NCBI RefSeq assembly: GCF_000281045.1
Contig: NW_008246081.1
Coordinates: 1,991 to 65,990, forward strand
Direction of reading: 5' to 3'
Source of the DNA: Saprolegnia diclina VS20
Taxonomy: Eukaryota > Oomycota > Saprolegniomycetes > Saprolegniales > Saprolegniaceae
Length of the DNA stretch: 64,000 nucleotides
Shown: positions 42,881-54,265 of the stretch, piece after piece
Layout: each line of letters begins with the position of its first letter
Position numbering within the stretch: position 1 is the first letter of the stretch
The notes under the pieces: model-generated
Told to the model about the DNA's origin: nothing
What the model saw: only the letters and a program-made list of their open reading frames with translations
Databases searched by the model: none
Made by a program: the position numbers and the translations under genes

Positions 42881-43854
42881 TCAGCTTTTGGCTCGCTTCG
42901 GTTCTTGTGTCTTTTGTGTGGCGTCGCGGGCGCGCTTGTTCCTTGCTGCAGCTTTGGCGCCGAGCCCCGTCGTCGCTGTGAGGTTGTAGTAGTTTCCAGG
43001 AGCATCGTGTTGCGGCGTCGCCCCTGCGGCGTTTGTTTGAGCCCCTGCAAGCACAAGGCCTTGGAGAGATGTCTTCAAGTCGGCGCACGACTCGCACATG
43101 GCCGTACTCGTATGCTTGATGCGCTCCTGGATGTACTGGTATCGCGCGCACTTGGCGTGGCGGAGACGATGGCGTGAGTCCACCGAGACGTTGCCCAGCT
43201 GAAAAAAGCGAAAGAAGCGTTGCACGTCGTCGAGGCCGACGTCGGAGCTGACGAGCCCGGGGCACGCGATAAAGACCTTGCCTCTGTGCGAAATACCGCC
43301 GCCATCAAAGGCGATCATGTGCAGGTCGACTTCAATGGCGAACATCTCGAGCTCTTGCAGTAGTAGCACTGTTCGGCGCCGATCGTCTTCAAGGTCGTTG
43401 AGAGCGGCGATTTGAAGGGCGTCTAAAACGTGCTTCACTTGCTCTGTGATGCACACCTTCCGTCTCTCGATCGGATCCATAGCGCCCATCATGTACAGTG
43501 GGGATCTCAACGGCCCGTCCTTCCACTTGGCGAGAACGCGCTTGTAGTTGTGCGCGGCCTGCTCGCACGGCTGGCACCGTTTGGTCGTGGTACCCAGTGG
43601 CAGCAGGATGGGGCATCCGATCGGCCGCACGCCGTTGTGCGAATAGGCGTAGCGCTCGTGGTAACGCAGCTCGTGTGCGCCCTCCGGCAGCCCCGGGCAC
43701 GGCAGCAGCGCAGCGGTGTCGGCGGGTCTCATCAAGGCCGTCTCCGAGGCCTCCTTCCGCATGGCATCGTAGCATTTCTTGCACAAACCGCCGCTGCGCA
43801 GCGCGCGCGCGCCTCTCGATTGCACCGGCTGCACCGTGGCGATGGCTTCGCCAT
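42881..43854 (-). CDS. Cysteine-motif protein, unidentified, with a GC-run frameshift
   Basis: The natural start MAKPSPRCSRCNREARA (ATG at 43854) is in a different frame from the 300-residue body, which begins LRSGGLCKKCYDAMRKEAS. The two join perfectly if one GC unit is removed from the (GC)6 run at 43801-43812, giving paired CxxC motifs (CSRC...CKKC) of a zinc ribbon. The body continues LPEGAHELRYHERYAYSHNG, KRCQPCEQAAHNYKRV, RRKVCITEQVKHVLDALQ and FAIEVDLHMIAFDGGG, and ends in a basic nuclear-localisation-like tail (ARNKRARDATQKTQEPKRAKS). I do not know the family. The shift may be a sequencing slip or a real allele. Confidence 0.6.
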
Positions 43855-44401
43855 CGACCCCTTGTGACGTTTCGAGAGGGGGGATCTTGGTAATTAAAAT
43901 TGAGACGGGTTTGATAAATGGTGCATCGCCGACTTGAGCGCTGTGTTGTGGTGGACTCCTTTCGCTTGTAGACTCTCATATATTTGCTTTCGAAAGCCTA
44001 TTCCTCTGTCGGCCTCGCTGTACATTCTCAGTTCGGCCGCTGCCCAAAGACGCTCACTCAAATTCCTTCTCGCTTCCCTTCCGCCACTGCTTCGACCAGG
44101 AATAAAACTAGGGCTCCGTCATACACCCCACGTATTGTTCACCTCAGTAGCTTCTCGGAGTGTCATCCGTGCAGTCGTCTTGTGTTCGCTTCGCATCGGA
44201 TGGGGGGCTGAGGAGGCTGGAAAGAGTGTGTTTTGTTAAGTCTATAAAAACCCAAAATTAAGTAATTCATCCTTGGTCGCACGCGCACATTCCTTGTCGA
44301 AAGTTGCGTGTTCTCAGTCATACCTCAAAAGACCATTGACCAATCCAAAGCCGCGAAACGCGGCTTGGGAAATCCCAACAATTGGTCACGACTCGGCGAC
44401 G
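43855..44401. other. Intergenic divergent promoter region
   Basis: No gene is supported. CCAATCC near 44339 lies about 60 nt upstream of the TRM7 start. Confidence 0.4.
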
Positions 44402-45321
44402 ATGGGCAAGACCTCGGCAGACAACCGCGTACGTGGCTGCGCTTGGTGTTGCCGCGCTCATGGCTCGTAGGACATCTTCTACCGCAAGGCCAAGGAGGTC
44501 GGCTTCCGCGCCCGCTCGGCCTTCAAGCTCATGCAGCTCGACGACCAGTTCAACCTCTTCCAGAGTGCGTCCTTCTTCTGCCTCGTCGCGCAACCTCTCA
44601 CGCTTGCTTGCAGACGTGGAACGCGCCGTCGACTTGTGCGCCGCACCGGGCAGCTGGAGTCAAGTGCTGAGCCGAAAGCTCTATGAAAACCGGTCGATCC
44701 CGAACATTGAGGCCATCTCGCACGCGGACGCGGCCGAGCAGACGCAGATCCGCGTCGTGTCGGTGGACTTGCAAGAGATGGCGCCGATTCCCGGCGTCGC
44801 TACCATCCAAGGCGACATCACGTCGACCAAGACGGCGGAGCAGATCATCGCATACTTTCACGGGCAAAAGTATGCGTCGATCTATGAATCGTAGTCTGAG
44901 CACCGTGTGTAGGGCCGACATTGTCGTGTGCGACGGCGCGCCGGACGTGACGGGCGTCCATGACATTGACGAGTACGTCCAGTCGGAGCTCCTTCTCGCG
45001 GCGCTCAACATTACGACGTTCGTGCTTTCGCCGGGCGGCAGCTTCGTGGCCAAGATCTTCCGCTGCAAGCACTACGAGTTCCTCGCGGCGCAGCTCAGCC
45101 TTTTCTTTGCCGAGGTGACGTGCGCCAAGCCGCAGTCGAGTCGCGCGTCCAGCAACGAACACTTTGTCGTGTGCCGCGGGTTTCAGTTGCCGCCGGGCTA
45201 CACGCCCGTGATGACGTCGCCGCTGCTGCCGCAGTACGGCCAGCCCAGCGAGATGAAGCGTGATCCCGAGCTCATCTCGTTCTTGGCGTGCGGCGACCTG
45301 AGCAGCTACGACGAAGAGTAG
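44402..45321 (+). CDS. TRM7: tRNA 2'-O-ribose methyltransferase, TRM7/FTSJ1 family
   Basis: It methylates nucleotides 32 and 34 of the anticodon loop using SAM. The first exon is MGKTSADNR (44402). After a short intron comes [30 protein letters not shown], the classic TRM7 N-terminus with the first catalytic lysine in RSAFKL. Then follow the SAM loop [30 protein letters not shown], the catalytic Asp in [11 protein letters not shown], the second Lys in SFVAKIFR and the Glu in [12 protein letters not shown], making the complete K-D-K-E tetrad. It ends LSSYDEE. Introns are about 50 bp. It converges on CDK11 (134 bp apart). Confidence 0.93.
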
Positions 45322-45455
45322 ATGTTTACAAATAGGACGCGACTGGATGGTTTTGTATTGCCTTGGCCAAGTACACTCGGATGCTCCGACATCGTATAAC
45401 AAGGGCTGCAAAGGTGCACATCAAGGTGGGCAGCAATGTCTTAGGCCTTATTGCA

Positions 45456-46592
45456 CTAAGGGAACGTGGGCATGAGCTCGACGGGCTTGCACGCCGGTGC
45501 TTCGCTAAAGTACTCGTGTTGGAGCGCATCGGCGGCCGAGATACGCTGGTTTGGGTCGAGCGTCAAGAGCCGCTGCATCAAGTCAAACCCGGCGTTCGAG
45601 AGCGCGCTCTGACCGTACGTGAGGCTCGCGACAGGGAACTTCTCGCGCAGCACCGACCGCTTCGGGCCCTTCCACTTGACGTTGGCGACGTTTGGGAGGT
45701 CCGTGACACCCGGCCAGTTTTCTTCAGTCGGCGGCCCGAGGAGCTTAAATATTTGGTCGAGCTGGTCAATCTCGCCGCGCCCCATGAGGAGCGGCTTCAT
45801 CAAGACAAGCTCTGCGAAGATGCACCCGACAGACCACATGTCTACCGCAGTCGAGTACGACGACGTGCCAAGGAGGAGCTCTGGTGCGCGGTACCACAGC
45901 GTCACGACGAGGAGCGTGTAGTTGCGGATCGGCGACCCGTACTTTCTGGCCATGCCAAAGTCGCAGACCTTAAGGACGCCGTCGTCGTAGAGCAAGTTGC
46001 TGCTCTTGAGGTCGCGGTGAATGTACCACTTGCCGTGCATGTAGGCCATGGCCGAGAGGAGCTGGCGCAGCAGCGTCTTGATCTCAGACTGCAGGAACGG
46101 GTGGTTCTCGGCCTTCTTCTTCTCGAGCACGTGCTTCAAGTCCTTCGTCGCGTAGTCCATGACCATGTAGATCTTGTCGGGCGTCGACCCGACCACCATC
46201 TCGCGCATGCGCACGATATTCGGGTGGTCAAGCGCGAGGAGGATGTTGGTTTCCCGCAGCGCCGTCACCGGAAAGCCTTCCCGGCACATGTCCACGGTCA
46301 TCTTGACCTGCTTGAGCGCTACGATGTCGCCCGTCGCCTTGTCCCGCGCCTTGGACACGACGCCGTACGTGCCTTCGTCGATCTTGCCGATGCGCGCGTA
46401 GTTGTCGACGCCCCGACAGCGCGGCCGGCCCTTGGTCGCCCGCCGACCAGCGTCCGACGTCACGGCGTCGACTGCTGGCGCTACGTCGCTGGACTTGATC
46501 TCCTTGACGTCGACCTCGGTCTCGCGCCTGCTTCCCGCCCGGCGGTCGCTCTTGTCGTCCTCGTCGTCGCTGCTCCAGCGATTGCGCTTCAT
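45456..46592 (-). CDS. CDK11: Cyclin-dependent kinase 11 (PITSLRE type)
   Basis: A single exon. I take MKRNRWSSDDEDDKSD at 46592 as the start; the ORF extends 14 codons further. A short charged N-terminus (about 65 residues, far shorter than in animals) leads to CRGVDNYARIGKIDEGTYGVV, where the CR-SV-like lead-in and GKIDEGTYG are CDK10/11 traits. Also visible are VALKQVKM, the cyclin helix PVTALRETNIL (PITSLRE variant), VVGSTPDKIYMVMDY, HRDLKSSNLL, CDFGMARKYGSP, VVTLWYRAPELLLG, EIDQLDQIFKLLG and QRISAADALQHEYF. CDK11 acts in transcription and spliceosome activation. The plus-strand ORF opposite it is a shadow. Confidence 0.93.
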   Translation of the reverse strand: MKRNRWSSDDEDDKSDRRAGSRRETEVDVKEIKSSDVAPAVDAVTSDAGRRATKGRPRCRGVDNYARIGKIDEGTYGVVSKARDKATGDIVALKQVKMTVDMCREGFPVTALRETNILLALDHPNIVRMREMVVGSTPDKIYMVMDYATKDLKHVLEKKKAENHPFLQSEIKTLLRQLLSAMAYMHGKWYIHRDLKSSNLLYDDGVLKVCDFGMARKYGSPIRNYTLLVVTLWYRAPELLLGTSSYSTAVDMWSVGCIFAELVLMKPLLMGRGEIDQLDQIFKLLGPPTEENWPGVTDLPNVANVKWKGPKRSVLREKFPVASLTYGQSALSNAGFDLMQRLLTLDPNQRISAADALQHEYFSEAPACKPVELMPTFP

Positions 46593-47667
46593 GATGGGCG
46601 ACCCAATCCTTTGAAATGCGATCGAATCCAACAAAATCAGTTTTCAGAGGCATTTGGATTCGGCATGCATGCCGAATGTAGCACCCGTGAAAGCGGCCGA
46701 AGGGTTGAAGCTGACCGGATGCAGCTCTCGGCAACAGCCACCTGCGAGCTTTATGGCGGGCTCTCAAGACGGGAACCGCTTCACAGGATTTGGTGAGCAG
46801 TCAGTAGACTGTATGAAGACACCAAGTCTCGGACGCGACAGGAGACGAAATCGTGTGGCAGTGCAGGCCGTCGGACGAACATGCGATTGGCCTTTGCTGC
46901 ACCGCGATAGACTTGCATTCATGAGCTCGTCATGCAAACGAACGCATACCGGCCGCAACGAGCAACTCAGCTGCGGCGGTGCTTCCAACACCATCAACGT
47001 AGCGGTAGCAAGCGTCTGGCGTCACCTGGCAGAGACGGTCCCTGCTTGAGCACAACCGCGCGATCGGGATCTGGGCGCGAGGGATCGGTGAAGTCATGGC
47101 GGTGAAAAGTGGTACGACAGGGATCTTGTGCATGCTTTCGCAAGGCAGTTCTTATTTGACCAAGTCACGCCCGTGGCTGTCCCTTGTCATAGCGACGAGG
47201 CTGCCAATCAAGGCGCGGGAAAGAGACGCCGACAGGAATAATGACCAATCCCGCGGCGTGGATCCTGATGTGGCCAATCAGCGCGCGATCTTTTGGGAAA
47301 TGACCTCCTTACGTGGCAGCCACGGCGGCGATGACAGGTGACCTGGCCACCCACTTGACCTTGCCGTTTGTATTGAACTTGGGACTTTCAACAAAGTGGC
47401 CCGGATGATGGCACCCGCGCTGCTGTTTACAAATCGCTCGTCACACTCCGCGCGGTTTGTTGCATATACACACGCACCGAATAAAAAGCGTCGCAAGTCG
47501 AATTCAAGCGTATGCAATACAATTCATCCATTTAATTCATTGTCAGAGGTTTCTCAGGCTCGCGATCGCGCCTGTTGAACGCTCCATGTGGCGCCATATT
47601 CAAAGAAAGAGGTTGCGGCGACCTCGGTGGAAAGGCCCACTTGTCAATTTTTGAGACCGAGACTGCG
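46593..47667. promoter_or_regulatory. Intergenic divergent region
   Basis: About 1.07 kb without a supported gene. It has ACCGGATG near 46713 upstream of CDK11 and CCAAT-type sites near 46890, 47201 and 47274. Short ORFs lack domains. Confidence 0.4.
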
Positions 47668-50015
47668 ATGGTGGACGCGCTGAAGACGGTCGCCGACGAC
47701 GACATGAAGCTATGTATGTACGCGCCGGCTGGCGCAGGCGCCTCACGCCTCTGCTTCTATAGTGTGGACGCCGTCCAAAGAGCTGCTGGCCTCCTCCAAC
47801 TGGACCAAGTTTACGGCCTTTGTCAACAAGAAGCATCGGTACACACTGCTCTCTCAGTCGCTCCGCCACTAACACTGTCATAGCCTCCAGATTACGACGG
47901 TCGCCGAGCTCTGGCAGTGGTCAGTCGACCACATCTCGGACTTTTGGGCCGCGGTACGCTGCGATGTGATGACTATCGATGGCTAAGATTGACGCGTAGA
48001 CGTGGGAGTACACGGGCATGATCGCGTCGACGCCGTACACAAAGGTCATTGACGACGAGAAGAAGATGCCGGGCGCCAAGTTCTTTCCGGGCGCGCGCCT
48101 CAACTTTGCCGAGAACCTGCTGCGCTTCCGCGACGACCGGACCGCGATCGTGTTCAAGTCGGAGACGAGCAACACGCCGATCACGCTCACGTACAAGCAG
48201 CTTTACGCGCGCGTTGCGGCCTTGAGCCAGCGCCTGCGCGAGATGAAGGTCGTTGCTGGTGACCGTGTCGTTGGCTACATGCCCAACACGCCGGACGCGA
48301 TCATCGCGATGTTGGCGTCGACGAGGTACCTCAATTCTTCACGCTCGCATGCTCATAAGGACTAGTGTCGGCGCGGTCTGGTCGAGCTGCTCGCCCGACT
48401 TTGGCAAGAACGGCGTCCTCGATCGCTTTGCGCAGATCACGCCCAAAGTCATGTTCACCACGGACGGGTACTTTTACAAGGGGAAGCGCATCGACACGAT
48501 GCCGGGCCTGCGCGAGATCACGCACGAGCTCCCGTCGCTCGAGCGCATCGTCGTCTTCCGCTACACGATCGCCGATGCGTACGACCTCGACCTGCATAGC
48601 ATCCCGCGTGCCGTGTACGCCGACACGTTTATCGCCGAGCTCCAGGCGCCGGTGAAAACCAGTATCGAGTTTGAGAAGCTGCCGTTCGACCACCCGGTCT
48701 ACGTCATGTACTCGTCCGGCACGACGGGCCTCCCCAAGTGCATCGTGCAAGGCCCCGGCGTGCTCCTCAACCACCTCAAGGAGCACGTGCTGCACCTCAA
48801 CGTCACCCGCGACGACGTCGTCTTTTACTACACGACGACCGGCTGGATGATGTGGAACTGGCTCGTGAGCGGCCTCGCGGTCGGCGCCACGGTCGTCCTC
48901 TTTGACGGCAACCCGCTGTACCCGTCGACGGCCGCGCTCTGGAAGTTCGCCGAGGTATCTCTCTACTAGATCGTAGCGACTAAGTTGGGCGGTGTAGGAA
49001 GTGGGCGTGACAGTCTTTGGCACGAGCGCGCGGTACCTCGCGGCCGTCATGGACTCGCACTGCAAGCCCGGGAAGGAGTTTAACCTCTCGAAGCTCAAGA
49101 TGATTGCGTCGACGGGGTCGCCGGCCAGCACCAACATCTTCCGCGTGCGTCTTGTCGATCTCATGGGGTTTCTTATTGCTCATCTACCAAATGTGTCTCT
49201 AGTTTGTCTACACGGAGATCAAGACCGACGTGCAGTTTGCGTCCATCTCGGGGGGCACGGACCTCAACGGCTGCTTTGCGCTCGGGTGCACGAACCTCCC
49301 GGTGTACAACGGCGAGCTCCAGTGCCGCGGCCTCGGCCTCGACGTGCACATCTTCAGCGACGACGGCAAGAAGCTCCTGAAAGAGCAGGGCGAGCTCGTC
49401 TGCCTCAAGCCGTTCCCGTCCATGCCGCTCTACTTTTACGGCGACAAGGACGGCTCCAAGTACTTTGGCGCGTGTACGACGTCCTCACGTAGAGGATCGG
49501 AGATCTGATTTTGCGTAGACTTTGACGTGTTTCCGAACGTGTGGCGCCACGGCGACTTTGCAGAAATCACGGCCAACGACGGCATGGTGCTCTACGGGCG
49601 CTCGGACGCGACGCTCAACCCGGGTGGCGTCCGCATCGGCACGGCCGACATTTACAAGGTCGTCGAGCACATCAAGGACGTGGCCGACTGCGTCATCGTC
49701 GGCCAGGACTATGTGCTCGCCGACGGCACGCCGGACGTCAAGATCGTCCTCTTTGTCGTCATGGCCGACGGCCTCGAACTCACAAAGGAGCTGCAAAAAA
49801 AAATTTGCAGCAAGATCCGCGCCGAGAACTCGCCGCGCCACGTGCCCGGCCTCATTGTCGCGTGCCCCGACATCCCGTACACGGTGAGCGGCAAGAAGGT
49901 CGAGATCGCCGTCAAGCGCATCCTCGGCGGCAAGCCCATCACGAACGCCAGCGCGCTCCGCAACCCCGAGTCGCTCACGTGGTTTGAGGTGTACGCGGCC
50001 GAGCACGCCAAGTAG
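47668..50015 (+). CDS. AACS: Acetoacetyl-CoA synthetase
   Basis: It activates acetoacetate with ATP and CoA, and is probably cytosolic. The first exon is MVDALKTVADDDMKL (47668). After an intron comes WTPSKELLASSNWTKFTAFV, typical of AACS starts. Then follow ARLNFAENLL, VVGYMPNTPDAIIAMLAS, VGAVWSSCSPDFG, the AMP-binding P-loop VMYSSGTTGLPKCIVQG, YYTTTGWMMWNW, SISGGTDLNGCF, the A8 hinge region LYGRSDATLNPGGVRIGTADIY and the adenylation lysine in YTVSGKKVEIAVKR. Seven or so introns of 40-60 bp are needed. The stop at 50015 converges on the phosphatase gene 39 bp away. No mitochondrial presequence is visible. Confidence 0.94.
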
Positions 50016-50054
50016 TTTTAGAGTAAGTCGCCCAATATGCATGATGCTTTGGAT

Positions 50055-51004
50055 TTAGCTTAAGAGCTCGCGGAAGAGCGCGAAGATGTCGTCGCCAGTC
50101 GACCACGTGCGCACGTTGACGCTGACGGGCGACGCAGCAAGGCGCTTCGCAAGCTCGTACTCGGCGCGGGCCAGCGCATAGTCGGTCCTATCGCGTTGTG
50201 AGTTTTGGAGAGCAGAGAGGAAGGGCGTACGAGCAGAGCTCGGACGTCGGGCAAAAGTCGCCGCCGCCATCGCCTGCGATTAGGTCATCGTCATGTTCCT
50301 GCAAGACTGGTGGGCGTACCAATGTAGACGATCTTGGTGTACGACTTGGCCGCCTTGATCGAACGCAAAATGGCGCCTAGGAGCCATGAGCGACGACGAC
50401 GCAAGCAATTGTACCCTTGCACATGTTGACGGGGCACTTAGGGCAGCCGTGGAGCGCGTCGGCCTTGGGATGGAACGGGTGCACGCGCAGGATGTTGCCG
50501 TCGAACGTCCCGGGGTTGGTGAACACCGGGCGCACAATGTCCTGCAAGCCATGCAGCGCGAGCATGCTCTCGATGAAGACCGTGTTGGCGTCGCTCACAA
50601 TCATAATCTCGGCGCCTTGGGCGTGGGCGAAGCGGACCGCCTCGAGCATACCTACCCACGATGAGCGCGAGCTCCGCTGATACATCGATGGTACCAGGCT
50701 GGACGGGCACGCGCGCAATGGCCTCGATGAGCTGTTCGCGCGTCGTCGACGTCAATTGCCCAAGCGTTTGATCTAGCGGGCATGAGTCTCGACCGCATCG
50801 CCGACGTCGTACCCACGGCGTCCGTCCACTGCACGCCGCTCGCCGTGAGCTGCTTGAGGTTGTCGAGCAGCGCCGGCTGGAGCTCCTTGAAGACGAACGT
50901 ATCCGAGTTGTCGTTGATCAAGCTCCTACGCTCGGCTGCATGAGGCCACGCCCTTCGCCCGCCCGCCTGTTGCACCAGTCGTAGTCGAAGACAACCAAGG
51001 CCAT
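50055..51004 (-). CDS. PHOSPHO1/PHOSPHO2-type HAD phosphatase
   Basis: The start is MALVVFDYDW at 51004. A 49-bp intron follows at once and leads to SLINDNSDTFVFKELQPALLD; the spliced FDYDWSLINDNSDT motif is diagnostic of this family and carries the DxD nucleophile. Later exons give REQLIEAIARVPVQPG, VRFAHAQGAEIMIVSDANTVFI (motif II), NPGTFDGNILRVHPFH, HGCPKCPVNMCKG and, across an intron, YIGDGGGDFCPTSEL (acid motif). It ends DYALARAEYELAKRLAASPV and FALFRELLS. Family members dephosphorylate phosphocholine/phosphoethanolamine or pyridoxal phosphate. The substrate here is not decided by sequence. Confidence 0.88.
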
Positions 51005-51222
51005 TTTGCTGTAGTTCAGGCGGGGAATTCTAGGACTGCGGCGGTCGACCCACCGCTTGCATCCGAGATGGGTGGATTCGTTTGCATCAGGAGGGGGCGA
51101 TTATCTCACAATGCGCTGCACACGGTGGTTTTGAAACAGTAGAAATATTTATACCTGTAAATAAAATAAAATAATTGCTGGCTCTTTCCCTTTTGTACAG
51201 ATATCGTCGGCGCCCGAGTCGC

Positions 51223-52332
51223 TCACTTGAATTGGGTAAAGAAGCTCAAGCGGGACGCGGAATCTTCGCGAAGGTCCGCGCCGCCGAGGCCGCCGTTGTC
51301 CGAGGAGAGGAACCAGTCCGAGGGCGACGACGAGTCGGTCGCGTCGCCGCTGCCGCCAATCGAGACCGCCGAAAAGTCCTTCCAGAGCTCGTCGGCCTGC
51401 AGCGAGAGGTCGCGCTTGAGCGGCGACTTGAGCGACGAGCCGGCGGGAACCGTGGGCGGAAGGCCAACCTTGGGCGAGGAGGCACCGACGGTCGGCGCCG
51501 GCGCCTCGTTGTCCGGGAACGACTGCGAAAACTTGAGAAGCACGCCGATCGCGTCTTGCAAGCCGTTGTACTCGACGCTCTGGTCCAGGACGTTGCTCAT
51601 TGAAGGCGACTTCTTGGGCGGGCCGATTGGGCTCGTCTTGGGCGCGTACGTGTGCTCAGACGGGCTGCGCAAGAACGTCGGCGTCGAAGCGACTTCGCCC
51701 GAGAGCCACGTCGGCGACGATTGGCCGTTGAGCATGCCAAGGTCCGAGTTGTAAGGCATGAGGCCATTCGATGCGGGGAGGTCCGAGTTGTACTGGGCGT
51801 TGAGGAACGAGAGGTCGCCTTGGGACGTGGGGGAGATCTCGTTACGTGGAGACAAGCCACTCGACTTGTACATCGACCCCGAGCGGCCGACGGGCTCCTC
51901 TTCGTGAATGAAGCGGCAGCGGCTACCGTAAGGGCAGTGGCCCGACCCCCAGTAGGACTTGCACTTGGTGGTCTTGTACTTGGGGTGGCGGAGCACGTGG
52001 CGAAGCTCGGGCATGCCGTGAGCAAACTGGCACTTGGCGCCGTAGCGGCAGCTGCCGTACTCGGAGAAGCGCTTGCAGAGCTCGGTCTTGTAGAGCGAGG
52101 GCTTGGCGTTGTTCTTGGGCGAGACGATCTGGCCCGAGAGGTCGTACTGGTCTTCGCCGTCGTCCATGTAGTGGCCGTGGGGCATGCCCATCGAGTGCGA
52201 GTGCTCGAGCGAGAGGCTGTAGGGCGGGGGCTGGTGGTTGGCGAGGTCCAGGTACTCGGCCTCGGAGTGGTGGCTGTTCATCATCCCCATCGAGAGCCGA
52301 CGCTGCGAGTGGTCCATGGCCGTCACCAACAT
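51223..52332 (-). CDS. Tandem CCCH zinc-finger RNA-binding protein (TIS11/tristetraprolin-like)
   Basis: I take MLVTAMDHSQRRLSM at 52332 as the start (MDHS at 52317 is the alternative), giving about 369 residues in one exon. Two CCCH fingers of the C-x8-C-x5-C-x3-H type with YKTELCKRF and YKTTKCKSY lead-ins occur: CKRFSEYGSCRYGAKCQFAH and CKSYWGSGHCPYGSRCRFIH, separated by 18 residues as in TIS11. These bind AU-rich elements and promote mRNA decay. The flanks are serine/proline-rich and disordered (SPTSQGDLSFLNAQYNSD, SPLKRDLSLQ), and the protein ends RLSFFTQFK. Confidence 0.9.
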   Translation of the reverse strand: MLVTAMDHSQRRLSMGMMNSHHSEAEYLDLANHQPPPYSLSLEHSHSMGMPHGHYMDDGEDQYDLSGQIVSPKNNAKPSLYKTELCKRFSEYGSCRYGAKCQFAHGMPELRHVLRHPKYKTTKCKSYWGSGHCPYGSRCRFIHEEEPVGRSGSMYKSSGLSPRNEISPTSQGDLSFLNAQYNSDLPASNGLMPYNSDLGMLNGQSSPTWLSGEVASTPTFLRSPSEHTYAPKTSPIGPPKKSPSMSNVLDQSVEYNGLQDAIGVLLKFSQSFPDNEAPAPTVGASSPKVGLPPTVPAGSSLKSPLKRDLSLQADELWKDFSAVSIGGSGDATDSSSPSDWFLSSDNGGLGGADLREDSASRLSFFTQFK

Positions 52333-54097
52333 ACTGTTACGAAGAGCTTCTGGTAAAGTCAAATGCGGCGGACCCAAGGAGCGACTGCTTCTTGGGGCGT
52401 GCGGATTATGCGAAACAAGAGCAAATGAAAAAATGAACAATTACAAATCGGCATGCCTCTCCCGACGCGTATTTTAATAGCGTTTTTCGCACAGTCCATA
52501 CAAACCGCCATATAAATGGCACCGCTTCGGCGCGATTCTCGAAATTATGCCCGCAGCCCGTATTTTAATTCACGGCCGTACGAAATAACTACCCTCCACC
52601 AATATTCTCGTCCAATCCGTACAATCCTTCATTTTTCGAATCCTTCGCCGTACATCGTACATCCGTACAAACACTCCGTGAAAACACCGTACGGAGACCG
52701 TACAGAGCGTACATTCCCCAGCTGGGCCAGGCGTCGCCGGCCAAGACGCCCTCGGATTGGCTGCTTCCCAGGTGCTGGCTGTGCAATAAAAATGCAGTCC
52801 GTTCGGTCCTGAATTTTATTTGAAGGCCTCTCTTTTTTTAAATTCTGCGACTCGGAAACTGACCCGCGTTGCATTATATTTCGTAGTATTATTTTGGTGT
52901 GCTATTTTAAAACGAGGTCACCTGTCGCCCGACTTCGGCGCGAATCGGCGATGATTTTTTCTTGCTAGCGGCCACTTTTTTTCGTATTTTAATGCAACGC
53001 GAGGTCTCCGCCAAAGTATCCAGCCGAACGATTCGTGGCGCTGCATGATGTGGCTGCCTTGGCCAGCTGAAATGCGACATGCTGTCGAGGGCATTCGCCA
53101 GCCTTGCTTCGCCATGGACATGCGGCGCCTGTGGACTGCCGCACACGGCCGAGCTGTCGCGCCAGTCGGCGACCCTCCACAACGCCCGACGCGGCGGAAG
53201 CCTTGCCAGCCGCATACCGTTTCACAGCGTCCTGAGATATCCACGTGCGTGTGATAGCGAGGCCGATGGGCGGCTCTGAGGTTGTCGTTGCCCTTGTGCC
53301 GTCGCGCAAGACTAGCGCGTCGTGATGATAAGGCTTGAATACCGGGAAGACTTGTCGATTCCGAGGTGACGGACTTTGCAGTGCGCTCCCACAGCCCTCT
53401 GCAATGAAGGTGGCACGAAGAAGGCGGGAGAACCTTGCCAGCGGGGCGACTGATCCGTCGTTAGAAGCGCGGCGTACTGTCGCCGACCTGATAAATGCGA
53501 TGCTTGCAGCGAATGACGACGGTACATATATAGGGACAATGCGAGGCGGCGGCAGTACACGGTACTACTATTCGACGCGGGAGCAAAGGGACCTTTAACG
53601 CCGTCCTCTGCTGGAGTAGCCTACGAGCTTGACGCAGGCCCAAGCGGCGCGGCAACCGCGCCGACGCCACGCTTCGGGAATCTTCCGCACCCAAGAATGC
53701 ACGTCAGCCGCCTCCTGTTTGAAGTTGGATCGAACGCACACAATTACACAATTCACCGAGTGATCGGCTTTTCACACGCAAATACCACACGTGAAATTCG
53801 ACGCCGAGAGTGCTGGTCGATTTTGAGTGAAGGTACGGTAACCGAGCATAACCGGTTAAGCAAACCGGTTGGTGGAGGAGTCACGCGCCGACTGCACCAA
53901 GCAAGGCAGGCCAGCAGAGCAGGCTGGCAGGCCAACACACAGGGCGAATGACGTGGCAGCTAATAGCTAGCGCCATGTTAGTCATGGGCTAGAGCGTTAG
54001 CAGCTCAAGTAGCGTGGTGGGGAGTTTTCTCATTCTAGAACCTTCGATGCAACGACCTTCGAAGCATCGAGCAAGGAAGGAGGACGAGATGGTGTTA
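52333..54097. other. Long intergenic region
   Basis: AT-rich patches with repeated CCGTAC-like words at 52560-52710 and paired CCGGTT motifs near 53850-53870. Several short ORFs (for example 53335-53598) show no domain. I see no gene or element. Confidence 0.4.
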
Positions 54098-54243
54098 TTA
54101 TTGTGGATTATCATAAGCAAGCAGAAGCAGTCGCGCGGTCGGGCCGCTCGCTCGCGTCCGCTCGCAGCAATGATCCGCGAAGGGACCTAAGTACAGGAAT
54201 AGAATATATGAATGAGACGTATCTTGGGCCCTTGGCGACAAGG

Positions 54244-54263
54244 AGGGGGTCAAACCACCCCCT
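54244..54263. repeat. GC-rich hairpin at the gap edge
   Basis: AGGGGGT (54244-54250) and ACCCCCT (54257-54263) form a perfect 7-bp stem around a 6-nt loop, three bases before the N run. It may have contributed to assembly failure. Confidence 0.7.
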
Positions 54264-54265
54264 TC

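Noticed and set aside
45363-46796. 477-codon plus-strand ORF
   Set aside because: It is antisense to CDK11, has Arg/Val/His-rich composition and shows no domain.
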